Source: Lytechinus pictus (Eukaryota; Echinodermata; Echinoidea; Temnopleuroida; Toxopneustidae). Taken from it: a stretch of 64,000 bases of DNA. The notes under the pieces were generated by a model. The model had not been told where the DNA came from. It worked only from the letters and a program-made list of their open reading frames with translations, and did not search any database. Positions 1 to 13,800 of the stretch are shown in pieces (position 1 is the stretch's first letter; every line of letters begins with the position of its first letter). The position numbers and the translations under genes were made by a program. The DNA is taken from assembly GCF_037042905.1 (NCBI RefSeq), contig NC_087253.1, positions 19,185,501 through 19,249,500 on the forward strand, given 5' to 3'.

Positions 1-199
1 GTAAATGTGAAAAGGATATTCGGTATGTGTTCAGAAAGACTGTCTCAGTTTCTGTCGGGTACTGGTATATTGTGAATTTTACGAAAACCTCATGTTGTGA
101 ATGAATAAACCACAAGAATATATTTTGGCAATTCTAATGTCGTGAAGTGTTGTTATTTACATGCTTGGATTCCTAAACCAGCATTTCTTCCAATGGTTT

Positions 200-403
200 C
201 ATGACATTTACTCTGGCGACAATTGCTCCGCTGTAAATTTCACACACTAATCGATTGACCAACTTCAACCCTGGGTTCAACACTATACCCTACCCTCAAC
301 CTAACCCTAACACAAAACCCTATTGCAACCCAAACCCTAACCCTGCATCTTAGACGAAAATTAAGCCAGAAGCAGTTGTCGCAGGAGCAATGTTGTGTCA
401 CCC
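200..403. mobile_element. MITE-like element with GGCGACAATTGCTCCG ends
   Basis: The ends read catgacattt..ctggcgacaattgctccg and, inverted, agcagttgtcgcaggagcaatg, so they form terminal inverted repeats. The interior carries several CCCTAA-like words. A clear relative lies inverted at 26430-26624, and others at 61352-61566, 62693-62816 and (partial) 37600-37700. Confidence 0.65.
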
Positions 404-610
404 TTGCAACAGGGGGGGGGGGGTGTAATTTAATCCAAGGCCAGTGAGCCTGTCAAAGGCAGTTTATGGCATCAGAGAATTGTGCTCTATTAATACCTGT
501 CCATTTAGTGGAGGAATACCGGTATAGGAATGTTCCATGGAAATATAAAAAATTTAATTGGTCTTGACCTTAAGAAGGTGTATCCCTCTCTGGCTAGTAT
601 AAGAAGAAAA

Positions 611-740
611 ATGAGGACCAGAGGTGGCGGAACATCAGGCTTGGACAAAGAAAGTGGAGGGGTACCTTTTATCCACCAATCGATAGGTGCCCCTCCACTT
701 TCATTGTATGAGCCTGATGTTCCGCCGCCTCTGATGAGGA
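611..740. repeat. Foldback (hairpin) repeat
   Basis: The two arms (gaggtggcggaacatcaggc and its inverted partner gcctgatgttccgccgcctc) pair over about 50 bp around a short centre. This is a small non-autonomous foldback element. The open frames on both strands here are only the palindrome read through. Confidence 0.75.
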
Positions 741-1608
741 CATTAAGCAACAGCCGCAATATTGGGTGATGATGATGATAACCAAAATGTCTGCAAGTAA
801 ATTCTAAATTATGCATTGCATAATCTTCACCTTAATCTTCACCTTATTTTCATCTGATACCTTAACCTTATATATGTATATATTATTTATTAGATAAAAA
901 TGTTGGTCCTGCAAAGGTTTAAGCTGAAGCAAATGAAACCCAAATAATGAAATAATTAACCTTATCGGGACAATATCACGTAAAATTTTAATTGATTCGT
1001 CAGGAAATTATAAAATATGCCAAGCTCTCAACGCAAAAGCTTATTTCTCTTTGTAGATAAAATATATTGATAACGGAGTTGAGTGCTCCCAGTCCCATTA
1101 CTACAGTTTATGGGGGTAATTTTCAAATTGTTTATTGTTATATTGAAAACGTGAAAACAATCTGCAACAATTCACCTTAAATTTTCTCTTTTTTGTAGGT
1201 GATTGCTATTAACCATTTTGGTAAAATAAGGTGACAAAGAAAATGGTATGTTGGTCATAACTGAATGCATTGTGCATGCAAGCTAGCTCAGACTCGTGCT
1301 TGGATAAAGGTTGACCACTGACCTACTTTTTACAAAAGGTCGCACGACCTCTTTCTTTGCAATTATGACATCACACACGCAATGCGCGCTGAAGAACTGG
1401 ATGACGTCATCTGACAACAAATTGGAAATAAACAACGTTTTCGTCGCCGAAGAAAGAAAATGACAATTAGTAATCATGTAAAAAGGGAACAAAAATCATG
1501 GAAAATTGCGCTAGTAACGAAAGACGAAGGAAATCCGTTGACGAAATGAAGAGAAGAAGTTAAGCAACGTAAACTATTTAAGAAACCACAACTAATCTCC
1601 CAAGCAAT
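741..1608. other. Upstream region of sNHE
   Basis: AT-rich non-coding DNA before the sNHE start codon. The promoter and 5' UTR should be here, but I see no TATA box or other core element that I can support. Confidence 0.5.
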
Positions 1609-1852
1609 ATGAAGAAGAGAGTGGTGGAAGTGCGGGAACTCGCGCCTGCCGTGGCAGCACTCGCCGTAGCGGTGTTTATCCAGTCTGCCACCGGGAGTTC
1701 TGGGGGATCGGGATCTTCTTCACCGACTAGAGAAACTATCAGTAACATGACAACTGGCAACGCTTCAAGTGAAGAGTATGTTGAACGTAGAGAAATACAT
1801 GCCCATGCCCCCAAAGTGGTCATCTTTATATTTGGATGCTGTCTGTTTGGCG
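1609..1852 (+). CDS. SLC9C1: sNHE exon 1: N-terminus
   Basis: Residues 1-82. The start is the first ATG of the open frame. A hydrophobic stretch at 12-26 may be a signal anchor, followed by a Gly/Ser-rich segment with two N-glycosylation sequons (NMT, NAS) and then the beginning of a membrane helix (KVVIFIFGCCLFG). It ends at gtaagt in phase 1. Confidence 0.88.
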
Positions 1853-4800
1853 GTAAGTTTTTATTTCACATTTTCATTGCTTGACTGTTAAAAACGTTAG
1901 GCCTAGGCTATAGTCGTGTTGTTGTTAGTTAGGTCTCATTAGATGTTTGTTAGAAATGGAGTCTAACGACAGTAACGTTCAGACGTTAGATCTAATTTAG
2001 TTTCTAACGTTATATGTTAGTAGATTATAGATAGGGCCAAGACTAAGTTAAACCTAACGTTACACTCCATTTCGTAATTGCCTGATCTGTGATCAGTCTG
2101 ACTGTGAGGTGATGATGATTAGCAACTTCGCACAAAATAGCGCATGTCAAGCAAGCCTTCTGGTCTCAACCTTATTTTATTTTAGGCATTAATTACCATG
2201 GCATTCAGACTATCATTTGCCACTGACACATCTAGATCTATTGGACTAACTTTAGGAGGTTAACATCTACTATAGATAGACTTCTAAACTAAAATAGAAT
2301 CTACAGTTAATCTCAGACAACTCAAAAAGGTCCCAATATTTTGCTGTTTACCACCAGTAGGCCTAGGAAAATATAGAAAAAATTAAACTTTGTGCAGTCG
2401 AGAATCCCTTTAGTTTGTTAGTATTATTATTATTATTCGTTATTATTATTTATGTTTTATATTTTTCTGTTATATTTTTTATTGATTTTACTAAACTATT
2501 ATTATTTTCATCATCATGGTCATAACTATATTATCTTCATTATAATTATAATTTTTATACAGTATCATCATAAAGAGTAAAAAAAAGATTATGCTTTCCT
2601 TTCTTCAAATAATAACGGATATTTGTTTGAAGAGCTATATTATGTTTTCTACAGCCATCTCAAGATCCATCTTGAAGAAGCTCCCGATCCCCTACACCGT
2701 GATCTTGCTGGTCTTGGGCGCCATCTTGGGCGTGGTCGCATCTAACGTCCCCCTGGTCGAGGAACACACCAAGGACATCGCCAACATGGACCCCCACGTC
2801 CTACTGCAAATCTTCCTCCCGATCCTTATCTTTGAGTCCGCCTTTGCCATGGATGTCCACACTTTCATGAGGTCCTTCTTACAGGTATATAGGGTGTATA
2901 AAAATTTGAAACTTTTTTCTGTTTCAATAAATCTTATTTTACTTCAACAACTCAAAATCATGCAATTTCCATCAAGATACATCAAAATACATCAAAAGTC
3001 AGCATTGAAGATCAGGGGCGGTATTCTGAAAGCTCAATTAGCGGTCAATTAGCGCTCAATTTGCATTTTGGTATTCTGAAAAGTCACTTAAGTGCCCCTT
3101 TCCTTATTTGGCAGGGTTGCGTTGCGCGCACTTGCAGCAGTACGCGTTATGACCGCGCGAAGACTTAATTGAGTAGTTACGAGACTTTTGGTATTCTGAA
3201 AAGTCTCTTAGCGCTCAATTAGCGGACTTTCCAGTGGAGAAAGATAATGGTGATAAGAGGTCCATTAAGTCTCATTTTCTCTTGCTAAATTTGGCTTTCA
3301 TTTCGTATAAATATCATCAAATCGGTTTAATACTGCGACCAAAATTAGGAGGAAGCAAGAGAATAAAGGAGAAAGGTATAAAAATGGAATAAATGGAAAG
3401 AAGGTGGTATATAAAGGGTGTCCAAACTTGGCGGACATTTAAACAATATGTTTCAGGCTTAAATTTGTTCAAAAATATTCACAATTTATATAAGTAAAAT
3501 AAGGAATGGGGACTATATTTGGTAATAAAGAAATTAGAAAAGAGGGAAAAAGAAAACAGAAATTGTGTACTTATAGGGGAAATATGACTATTATTTTTCT
3601 ATATTTTCTTTTATTATTAGCATCATAAAGTGTTTTTTGCACATTATTTTGACAATAATGAGATTGCCAAATCACAATAGATGCAGCAATGTTCAGGGGG
3701 AATCAAACCTTGTTTCCGACAATGAAAAAATAAGCATTGACCCCTTTGGTACAAAAGAAAAACGATGCCATCGTTTTCCCCACCTATAACATCTTAAATA
3801 CCATAACATTTGTACATCCAATTTCAATAAAATTTCGGCTTTTTAAAAACAATTATGCTTGTTTGATTTTGTAAATCCATTTATTCAAATCAGCATTTTG
3901 TTGAAGAAGATTTCTCATGAAAATGAAAAGTATGTTATTTTTAAAATAAGTAGGAATTAAGTTAAAGAAGAACCCCCCCCCCATCATGACCCCGAGACAG
4001 AGGCAAATAAAATATTGTAAAAAAAAAAAAAAAAAAAAAAAAAGCTACAAATGGATTCAAATAAGTGGATGTGAAAATCAGAACGCGTTCGAAAAAAAGA
4101 GAAAATCACAAAGGTACAATCAATGAGAGAAAGGGAAAAGACAACAGTTAGCTTCAACAACATAATGAACCTCTAATCTCCGATGCAAATGCTTTTAGCA
4201 TTGTTTTTCAGCAAAAATTCTTTGTATCAATATCGTGGTGCAGTGCACCTGCAGCAGCCGGGCGCTGCGCTGCAAGCCAGCAAAGTGAAGAGACACTACG
4301 CGCTGGGAGAAAATTTTACGTTGTAAGAGCGCATTTGATTGGCTAATTCGGCTCAGTAGGGGCGTGGCCTAAAGGGAGTTAATTGAGCGCTAATAGAGTT
4401 TTCAGAATACGAATTTGGAGGTACATTAGCGCTCCATTAAATGGGTAACTTATGAGGAAACTTAAGTGGAAACTTACGAGACTTTTCAGAATACCCCCCC
4501 AGTATTTCATAGAATACTTTTATCAATGATTCTCTGTGCAATTTTTATGTACGGTAAATGATTTCAATTGACTACTGTATGTATTTTATACCATGTATAT
4601 TGAAACAGATCTTTAAAGCATGTGTAATTCAGTTTTTACTGCTAGACATGAATTGAATTGGATTGAATTATTTATTGTAAGCTCTGCTGAGGTTTTGAAG
4701 CTCGAGAAGGCGATCAAAATTGTGCTTCGAACACCACCACCAGCACTAATACTGAACATGAAATCGCCCAATGGCCCATAAACTCGATAGAGGTTTCAAT

Positions 4801-7800
4801 TGTACCATGGTAGAAAAACTATGAACTCTGCATTTTATTGTACATGATTATGCTTATTGCATCGTGTACACTTTAGGAAAAATAAAATTTTCGAAAAGGG
4901 CGCTAACAGGGAAGCATAATAATACAAAAAATCTGCATAATCTATTTTGTAACGTGGTATACATCTGAAACCTCTTGAGAATACGGGTCAATGGGTGCGT
5001 GGAAATAACCATTTATTGTCATATTTTTTCAAATTCTGTAGGTGTGCATCCTGGCCTTGCTTGGTCTGGTCGTAGCAGCAGTCCTGACAGCTGTACTGGC
5101 GATGAACCTCTTCAACTACGACTGGAACTTTAGTGAATCCATGATGTTTGGTGCTATCATGAGTGCTACCGATCCTGTGGCCGTGGTAGCCCTTCTTAAA
5201 GACCTTGGTACGTTGTAATCTTAAAACTCGCAGAGATTCAATTTGATAGCCATAATGGCATTCTTCTCACCTATTTATATCAAGTTTGTGATGGTGTATT
5301 AATAGAAAGAACTTTAAATGAATCACTTCTTAATGAAGGCTTTTTTATGGTTACTGAAAAGAAACATTGAAGAATTTTTGTATAATGCTCTCACAGAACA
5401 AAAATGATTTCATATTTTCTTTAGTTGCTTGCGATCATAAGTGCATTCATCCAGCTTTGGACGATTGTTAAAGGCGAATCACATTTGAATAATGGTGGGG
5501 GACATCTTAATCTTCATTTCGTTTTATCAGAATGATTTCATTACTTGTACAAACACTCTCACCAAAGAGAAAAGATTGCATTCCCCTATGTTGACTGCAT
5601 TTTCTTTCAAGTGCATTAAAACATCTTAGGGCAATTATTGAATGTGAATCTCTTCTGAATGATTGCCAGGCCATAAAAATCTTCGATTCATTTTCAAGAC
5701 ATTACTGCATGCTGTCATACGTATATTCCTACTGATAAGAAATTATAGCATGTCTTTGTATATTGAATTACAGGTGCATCCAAACAGCTTGGGACTATTA
5801 TTGAAGGCGAATCACTTTTGAATGACGGCTGTGCCATCGTTATCTTCAACGTGTTCATGAAGATTGTCTTCTTCCCTCACCTAGCATCGTCAGGTATATA
5901 ATACTACTTCTACTACTACTACTAATAATAATTATAATGATAATAATAATACTACTAATAATACTACCAATAATAATAATAATGATATTGAAAATAATAC
6001 TACTAATAAAAAGTACATGTAAGTAATAGTGAAGAAAATGATATTGATAATAATAATAACAAAAAAATATAAATAAAAAAGAAAATAATTGTAAAAATAA
6101 AATAATGATAATAGAAATAATGGTGAGAATAGAATTTTCCCCTGAAATTCCCATAGGGTCCGTGTAAACTAATAAAATGTAGCAGATTTTGGCCGGTGAG
6201 CTCAAAAAGTAGCCCTGGAAAATTTCCTATGAATTTTTTTGCCTACCTAATCACAAAACCAATTCTTGATATTTCAGTCGGCCAGAACGTTCTGTACTTC
6301 ATGCAAGTCGCCATCGCCGGACCGCTGTTTGGTTATGCCGTCGCAAAGTTGACCGTCTTCTGGCTCTCACACATCTTCAACGATGCCCTGGTCGAGATCA
6401 CCATCACCCTGGCTGCCACCTATCTCACATACTACATAGGCGATGTCTGGCTCAAGGTCTCTGGTGTCCTAGCCGTGGTCGTCCTCGGTCTCATCGTCAA
6501 TGCTGAGAAGACCTCCATTAGTCCAGAGGTTGAAGTCTTCTTGCACAGGTAAGTTTACCCTTATCAGGAAGAGTGTTTCATGACGCAACTTGTCTGTGAT
6601 TTGCAATGACTATTTGTTATGAGCTACTGAAATACTTGCACTTGATTGGCTCAGAGCAATTTAGTTTGTGAAATTTTGGTAACCTCCATTAGTCCAGAGG
6701 TTGAAGTCTTCTCGCACAGGTACGTGTACCCTACTCAGGGTGAGTGTTTATGAAGCACTGATTTTTGACTGACTCGATCAAAGCTTAAAAAATCCTTGCA
6801 TCTGATTGGCTCAGAGCAAGTTTGTTAGTGAAAATCGCTGACTATTTGCTACATGAAACTCTCCCCAGGGTTAACTCTAATCATGGGAGCATTCCTTGAA
6901 ACAATAAGGAAGTGGTTTTCACTGACTATTTGTTATAAGCTACTGAAATTGTCACATCTGATTGGTTCACAACAGTTCATGACTACGTTGACAGGTTTAT
7001 TTAAAGATGGTTACTTTGACTCATTAGTCTCACCTTCAGCTATGATTGGAGAGACAATATATATTCATTAATCATCTTGTTTTATTCAATTAATTCATTA
7101 CCCCTACAACTTTCACATCAGCATTAGATATGAACTTGTTATCAAGTATTCCTCAACCTGCAGAATATTTTTGAGTGAATGTTTGGGAGATGCTTGCTAT
7201 GGCCTTATGAGGCACATGCCGTGCAATACAAAGAGTCATGATTCTTCGAATCAATTGAAATGACCTTTACATGACCTTGTGATGTAAATCTGATCCGCAC
7301 TTGATATGAACACGTTATCAATCCTTCCCCAAAACACCAGAATTTTTTCAATGAAGGTATACTAAATAACTGGTACTTATCCCCTTATTTAGATTTTCAT
7401 AGATTTTGGGAAATGCTTGCTATGACCTTATGATGCCCATCAGATCCGTATTAGATATGAACATGTCGTCCGCTGAGAACCAGAAGGCCGCTATTGCAGA
7501 TAACAAATGTTTCATTGAGAACCAGAAGGGCGCTATTACCATTGACTTTGTACAGCAAGAATGCCCTTCCGGCTCTCAACTGACAATTGTTATCAAGTGT
7601 TCCCCAAACTGCAGAATATCTTCAGTGATTGCATTGAAAAACAATGACTAACCATCAAACATTTTGTTTCCCCAGGTTTTGGGAGATGCTCGCTTATCTA
7701 GCCAACACCCTAATCTTTATGATGGTGGGTGTGGTCGTTACCCAGAAGGCCCTGGTCAGCGTAGATAGTATGGACTGGTTTTACCTCATCATTCTCTATC

Positions 7801-10800
7801 TAGCAATCAATATCATCAGGTAGGATTCGAGTAAAGATGAATTCTATTACGTATAATCGGGCTCCCACAGTCTGATTTGATTTGATTTGATTTGATTTTA
7901 TTCGTCAAGAATATCACAGGAGATTACAATGAAATTGGAGAATACCTTGACAGGATAGCCCATGAAAGCCGAAAGGCTTATTTCCATTGGGGTCCTATAG
8001 TTAGTATAAAACATTAACATATTTTAACAAAAAGTATAAACTACGACAAGTACTGGAATATGGTAAAAAATGAAATAAAATACATACATATCCATCTGTC
8101 AAATGATATGCAAACATCTGAGGCAAACAACAATCCTCCTAATATATGAAACAAGATTATATTTTAACATACCCTACATTATCTACAATACTAGAGACCA
8201 ACTGTACAAAATGTGTGATTTTTACTGGTAATACTGCTGTTCATGGAAAATCCTGGAATATGCTGGAAAAATTTGTGGTCATGGAAAGTCAGGGAAAAGT
8301 CAGGGAATATTTTGAAAAGTCATGGAATTGCATTTACCCCTTGGCTATTGCAGCTTTCCAGTTTGTCGTGTCTTGCAGCTCTCATCCTCTGTGATCATAC
8401 TTTGCTATTATAATCGGTGTTCATGATTCCCATTTTTCCCAGTTTTGTGACATCCCAAACTCTACATAGCTCCTGGGACGTCACAGGAAGTCATGGAAAG
8501 CAGTAATTTAGTCACGGAATTCTGTTTTCAAATTTCTGTGGGAACCCTGATAATGTTCGGCTAAATACAGAGAAAAAAGGCAGAACATATTCATAATTTG
8601 CTTGTGAGCAGTCACCCTCCATTAAAGCTTCATTGAAATATCAATATATTTATTTACTATTCATATTGACTATTCATATACCACTGCAATTTCATGCTCA
8701 TTGAATGGTATTATATTTATATTCACTGATGAAGTGGCAGCTCAAGCGAAAGCCGGAGTAATAATAGTTGCGCTTTGTATCCTCTGAAAAAAAGCTCCAT
8801 ATGAATCCAGCTCTCATTATTATTAATCTTCATACACATTCACTGAATATTCATACACCACTGGAAATTAATTTCCATTGGATATCAATGAATATTCATA
8901 CATCATTGAATAAACATACTCATTGCATATCAATATATTCATATTCATTGACTATTCGATCATGTTCACTCAAAGTTCATACTCACTGAATATTGATATG
9001 TTCATAACTAAATTTTCATCATCTTTGAATAGCAATATATTAATTGAATATTCATACACATTGAATAATCATACTCATTGCAAATCCACATATTAATATT
9101 CATTGAATATTCATACACCATTGAATAATCATACTCACTGCTTATCAATATGTTCATATTCATTGATTATTCATGCTCATTGATTATCAATGTATTCTTA
9201 TTTATTCATACAATATTCATTCCCATTCATTGAATATTTACACACATTACAGGGGCATGACGATCAGCCTCTTCAGTCCGATCCTGTCAAGGATCGGCTA
9301 TGGTCTGACCTGGCGCAACGCCGTCATCATGACTTGGGGCGGTCTCCGGGGCGCCGTGGGTCTGGCCCTGGCTCTTGTGGTCGAGAACCTTGCTGGGGAC
9401 AACGTGATCGGGAGCAAGTTTCTCTTCCATACAGCCGGCATTGTGGTATTGACCCTCGTCATCAACGCCACCACCATACAGACTCTACTGAAGATGCTAG
9501 GTGAGATATCAAGGGGATTTTTTTTTTCTTTGATAATTAGTTATGAAAGTTTTTTACATTAACTTTCAAGAATATTACTTTTCAGTTCTTTTAATTATGC
9601 CATGGGTGATGTGCACATCGATTTCCGTCGCACATGCAACAGCTGAGAACATAAGGGTAGGTAATTAAAACTTTCATAAAAACAAGAAAAAGTATGTTCC
9701 AAATTTGGTGTAAGTAATGATTGCCCTTAATCTTTTATTGGGTTGTAAAAATGCTTATATAGACCTTGTACACCACGCCGCCGTCTAAGAGGTTGAAACC
9801 ATTGCCTTTCATCTGTTGGGGATCTGTAGCTGGTGCATCTCTGACAATTCCATTCACGTGCATTCCTCTATCTACTGTGGGAGGATGTTATGAGCTATGA
9901 CATAAGCATAAAGTCTTTATTACTATTACTACCACTATTACAAATGCTCCCTCTGCTGTTTTGATGATATCAAAAACGTAATCAATGCTAATACCAATAT
10001 TTTAGAGTGATCATTTTTTTCCTCTTGGCATGAACATATTTCTGGTATTTTCTATACAAAGGCATGAGTGACATATCCATCCCGAAGCGCCTGGCCATGG
10101 CCGGAGCGGTGAGACGCATCCACGAGGGCCAGAACCGAACCTTTAACATGCTGAAGGCGGACCGCTTCCTTGCCGATGCCGACTGGGACATCGCGACGGC
10201 TGCTTGCGAGATCGTTGACCCATATAGCACCAAGGCTGGTGATGATGTAGGTAGAACATATCAGACCTGGTGGGTGTTTCATAACGCTGTTCGTAAGTTA
10301 AGAAGGACTGGTGGTCCTTTCTTACGCGTTAAATGATTACCAATGAATATCATTTATCACAAGAAAGGATATCAGTCATTTTTAAAGTCTCTCTTAACTT
10401 ACGAACAGCTTTATGAAACGGCCCCCAGAATGGGTAGGTTTTCATAAAGCTGTTCACATGTTACGAGGGACTTTACGAACAAGTGGTGATCCTTTCTAGG
10501 CGCTAAATCAACAGCAGTGACAATCCCAATTGTGGGTATCATTTACCACAAAAGAAACACCAGTCGTTCGTAAAGTTGCTCTTATGAGCAGTTTTATGAA
10601 ATACCTACAGGATCAATTTGATTACTGTGATTGTTGTGGGGACATCGTGGCCTAGTGGTTCTGACACTCGGTCTCTCAAGAGGATCTTGGGTTTGAATCC
10701 CAGTGATGGTGTGTGTTCCTTCAGCAAGAAATTTACCCTCGTTGTGTGCACTCAACCCAGGTGAGGTAAATGGATACCTAGCAGGATCAATATCCTTGAA

Positions 10801-13800
10801 TGCACTGAGCGCTGGAAGGCAGGATAATAATAATATGCGCCTCAGAATAGATTATTTATAGATAGATAGATAAATGGTATTTATTATGACAAAATTCAAT
10901 TAGCAGCCAAAGCCTGACTTACATGAATTTGTACAGAGTAGAATTTCAGTATACAAACAGATAAACAAACAGTATAAAAACAAAACAACAACAACGTATA
11001 TCAATGTATAATAATGGGAAGGGGATACAAAGAGAAACTTATACAAAGGAAGAAGTAATGTCAGAAAGAAGAATGGGAAAAGATTAGGAGTAGACTTAAG
11101 TTATATAGAGCATTTTAACATATTAAACATTTTTAACATAAATATATATTTGAGCAATATTGAAAGAATACCAATAGATATCCGTGTAATTTCTCACTTT
11201 GTAAAGAGTGGATTGTATGAAAATAATACTTGCTTTTTTAAAGAAAACAGAAACTATTAAATAGGGGTAAATCGAAAGAGAGGAATGTGTATTTCGTACA
11301 AAAGATTTCTAGATAAAACAGTAATCTGGGTTGGGATTATTCTCGGTATGTGTTTTGCAAAATGCCTATCATTATTGTGATTGTTTGTATAGGACACCCC
11401 TGTTGATGAACTGATGTTCGGAGAGAGGAAGAGCATGTGTCCGGGTTGCAAGTCCATGGTGCCCAACGAACCGTCACATAAAGAATTCGCCGACATGATG
11501 GAAGAAGCCAGGCTTAGGATGCTCAAGGCAGAAAAGGTAATGCATTCCAAACAGATTTAACTCAATGGTTTTAAATATCTTAATTTTCTCCTCATTTTCA
11601 AGTGAAACAGAGATTAATTTCTCCCTGAACATGTGGAAGTAGCATACTTTGATACAATATGCTTCAGTCAAGTTGGCCCCTATTGTCAAATCTGTAAAAA
11701 ATGAAATATTGTATAATTAAAAAAATAGAGAACAAAAGAAAAAGTGAGTGATGGACATCATCGACTGTCTCACTTGCATGTCTCTGAGTTGTGCATATAA
11801 CTGTTTGTGAAAAATAAGCGAAACTTTAAAATATAACTTTCTTAATTTACATCCGAATTTGGTGAAATTTTCAGCACTATGCTCCTTTGATTTTTCTCTA
11901 TGTATTCAAATCAAAATTTTTCTGGAGTGGACTTGACCTTTAAAGACATGTTTGAATTGAACCCTATCATGGTTTTAAGTCTGTGGTATCATGGAGCTTT
12001 AAATCAAACCACTATGCCTAGGCATAAACGGTGGTATTCTGATGGCCATGGTTTGGTTAAACCTGGGTTAACTTAGACCACACTTTTATGGAGTGCCAGT
12101 TGTCAACCCATTTGCTAATTCAAAATTATTCTTATCCTGCTAAAAAATGTTTTGAAAAATTAATTGAGTCAGGAAAATGCAGAATTATAATGAATTTAAT
12201 GAACCAATTGGTACTGTTTATTGTAATTGCCATGAATCTGGAAGAAATATTATGAAGACCAGCATTATATTCCATATCATAGAATTGTGGTTTTGAAAAT
12301 GTAGTTTAAACTAGGGTTCAAACCTGGTGGGTGTTTCATAAAGCTGTTCGTAAGTTAAGAGCGACTTTAAGAACGACTGGTGATCCTTTCTTACGCGCAA
12401 ATCCCTCGCCAATGAAGATTTTTGTGTATATTATTTACCCCAAGAAAGGATCACCAGTCGTTCTTAAAGTCGCTCTTAACGTACGAACAGCTTTATCAAA
12501 CGGCCCCCAGGTTTGATTATCAGAATAGATGTGTTCAAGCTGACAGTTTGTCCCATTTTCTTTTTCTTGATAATTACTGAACTGTTCGCTGAATTGACTC
12601 CAACATGGGTCATATATAGGAGTGGTAATGACCTGATTAGTTTTGGGGGTATCATTGACAAAGATCAATGTGAGGATTTATTTGTTTTACTAACCTATCA
12701 CAGATCAGCTACTTGAAGTAGTTTGAGCATGTCACACATGTATGCCGACAAGGGAGGCCATGCAATGTCTTAATAATTTCTTCTTTATGTTGTAATTACC
12801 AGACACATGTTTGCAAATTTGAGGATTTGTCTATTTTTAACGTATCTGAGATCTGTTATTATAATTGCAAGAATTAGATACATGTTGCCAAATTGAGGAT
12901 ATATCTTTTTTTAACTCGTTCCAGATCTGTTATTTGCAAGATTCATGTTGTCAATTGGAGGATCATACTATTTTAAGCTTAATTATTACAGATTTGTTAT
13001 CATAATGTTGCCAACATGCAGATTTGTCTGTTTTATACCTATCACAGATCAGCTACTGGAAGCGTTGTGATCACTGTATGCCAGTATTGCCAATTTGAGG
13101 ATTTATCTATTTTTATACTTATCACAGATCAGCTACTGGAAGCAGTTTGAGCACGGTATGCTGGCCAGGGAGGCAGTACGTCTCCTTGTACAGCATGCCG
13201 AGGTTGCGGCTGACCAGAAGGACCAGTTTATCTTGGTGGATGACCTCAAGAAGTCCTGGCAGGTCAAAGGCATCTATCCTTGGCTGGTGAGAAAAGGCAA
13301 TGGCCCGTATCCTAAAGTCGGGTTTAATTCAAACTCTGGTCTAAAGTTGTGGTTTAACTATGGTTAGCCAATTGTAACATAAATGTCTATCAGTAGAGGT
13401 TCAATGAATGAGCTCATTTGACTCTCAAATCATTCTTTTACTGTGTGTGAAGGATTACTGAGATAGCTGTCTTCACCATAAAAATTATGAAAGAGCACAG
13501 TAAACATAAGAAAATACGATGTAAACAGAATTTTTATACTTTCGACTTCCCATAATTTAAGCAGAGTTAGTCTATGGCCTAAGTTGAGCCAGACGTCAGA
13601 ATACAGGCCTGTAAGATTTAAGCTTAAATTCATTAAAATCTCTCATTTCGAACATACCCAGGCTGGCCGCTTACTCGATTTGTTTACTATATTGGCATGG
13701 AGGAATTTCACATTTGTAAGGAGACAAATCAAAATACGAATCAGAATCTTTTCGTATTCAAGAAGCATATTGTATTTTTCCTGTTTCTTACCAGAAACGC

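Noticed and set aside
530-816. Overlapping open frames on both strands
   Set aside because: Both are readings of one foldback hairpin.
9190-9504. Alternative 104-codon frame over exon 7
   Set aside because: It is a shadow of the GC-rich sNHE exon 7 in another frame; the NHE motifs are only in the chosen frame.
10251-10256. Alternative donor of exon 8 (gtagaa)
   Set aside because: It would change the phase and bring a stop near the start of exon 9.
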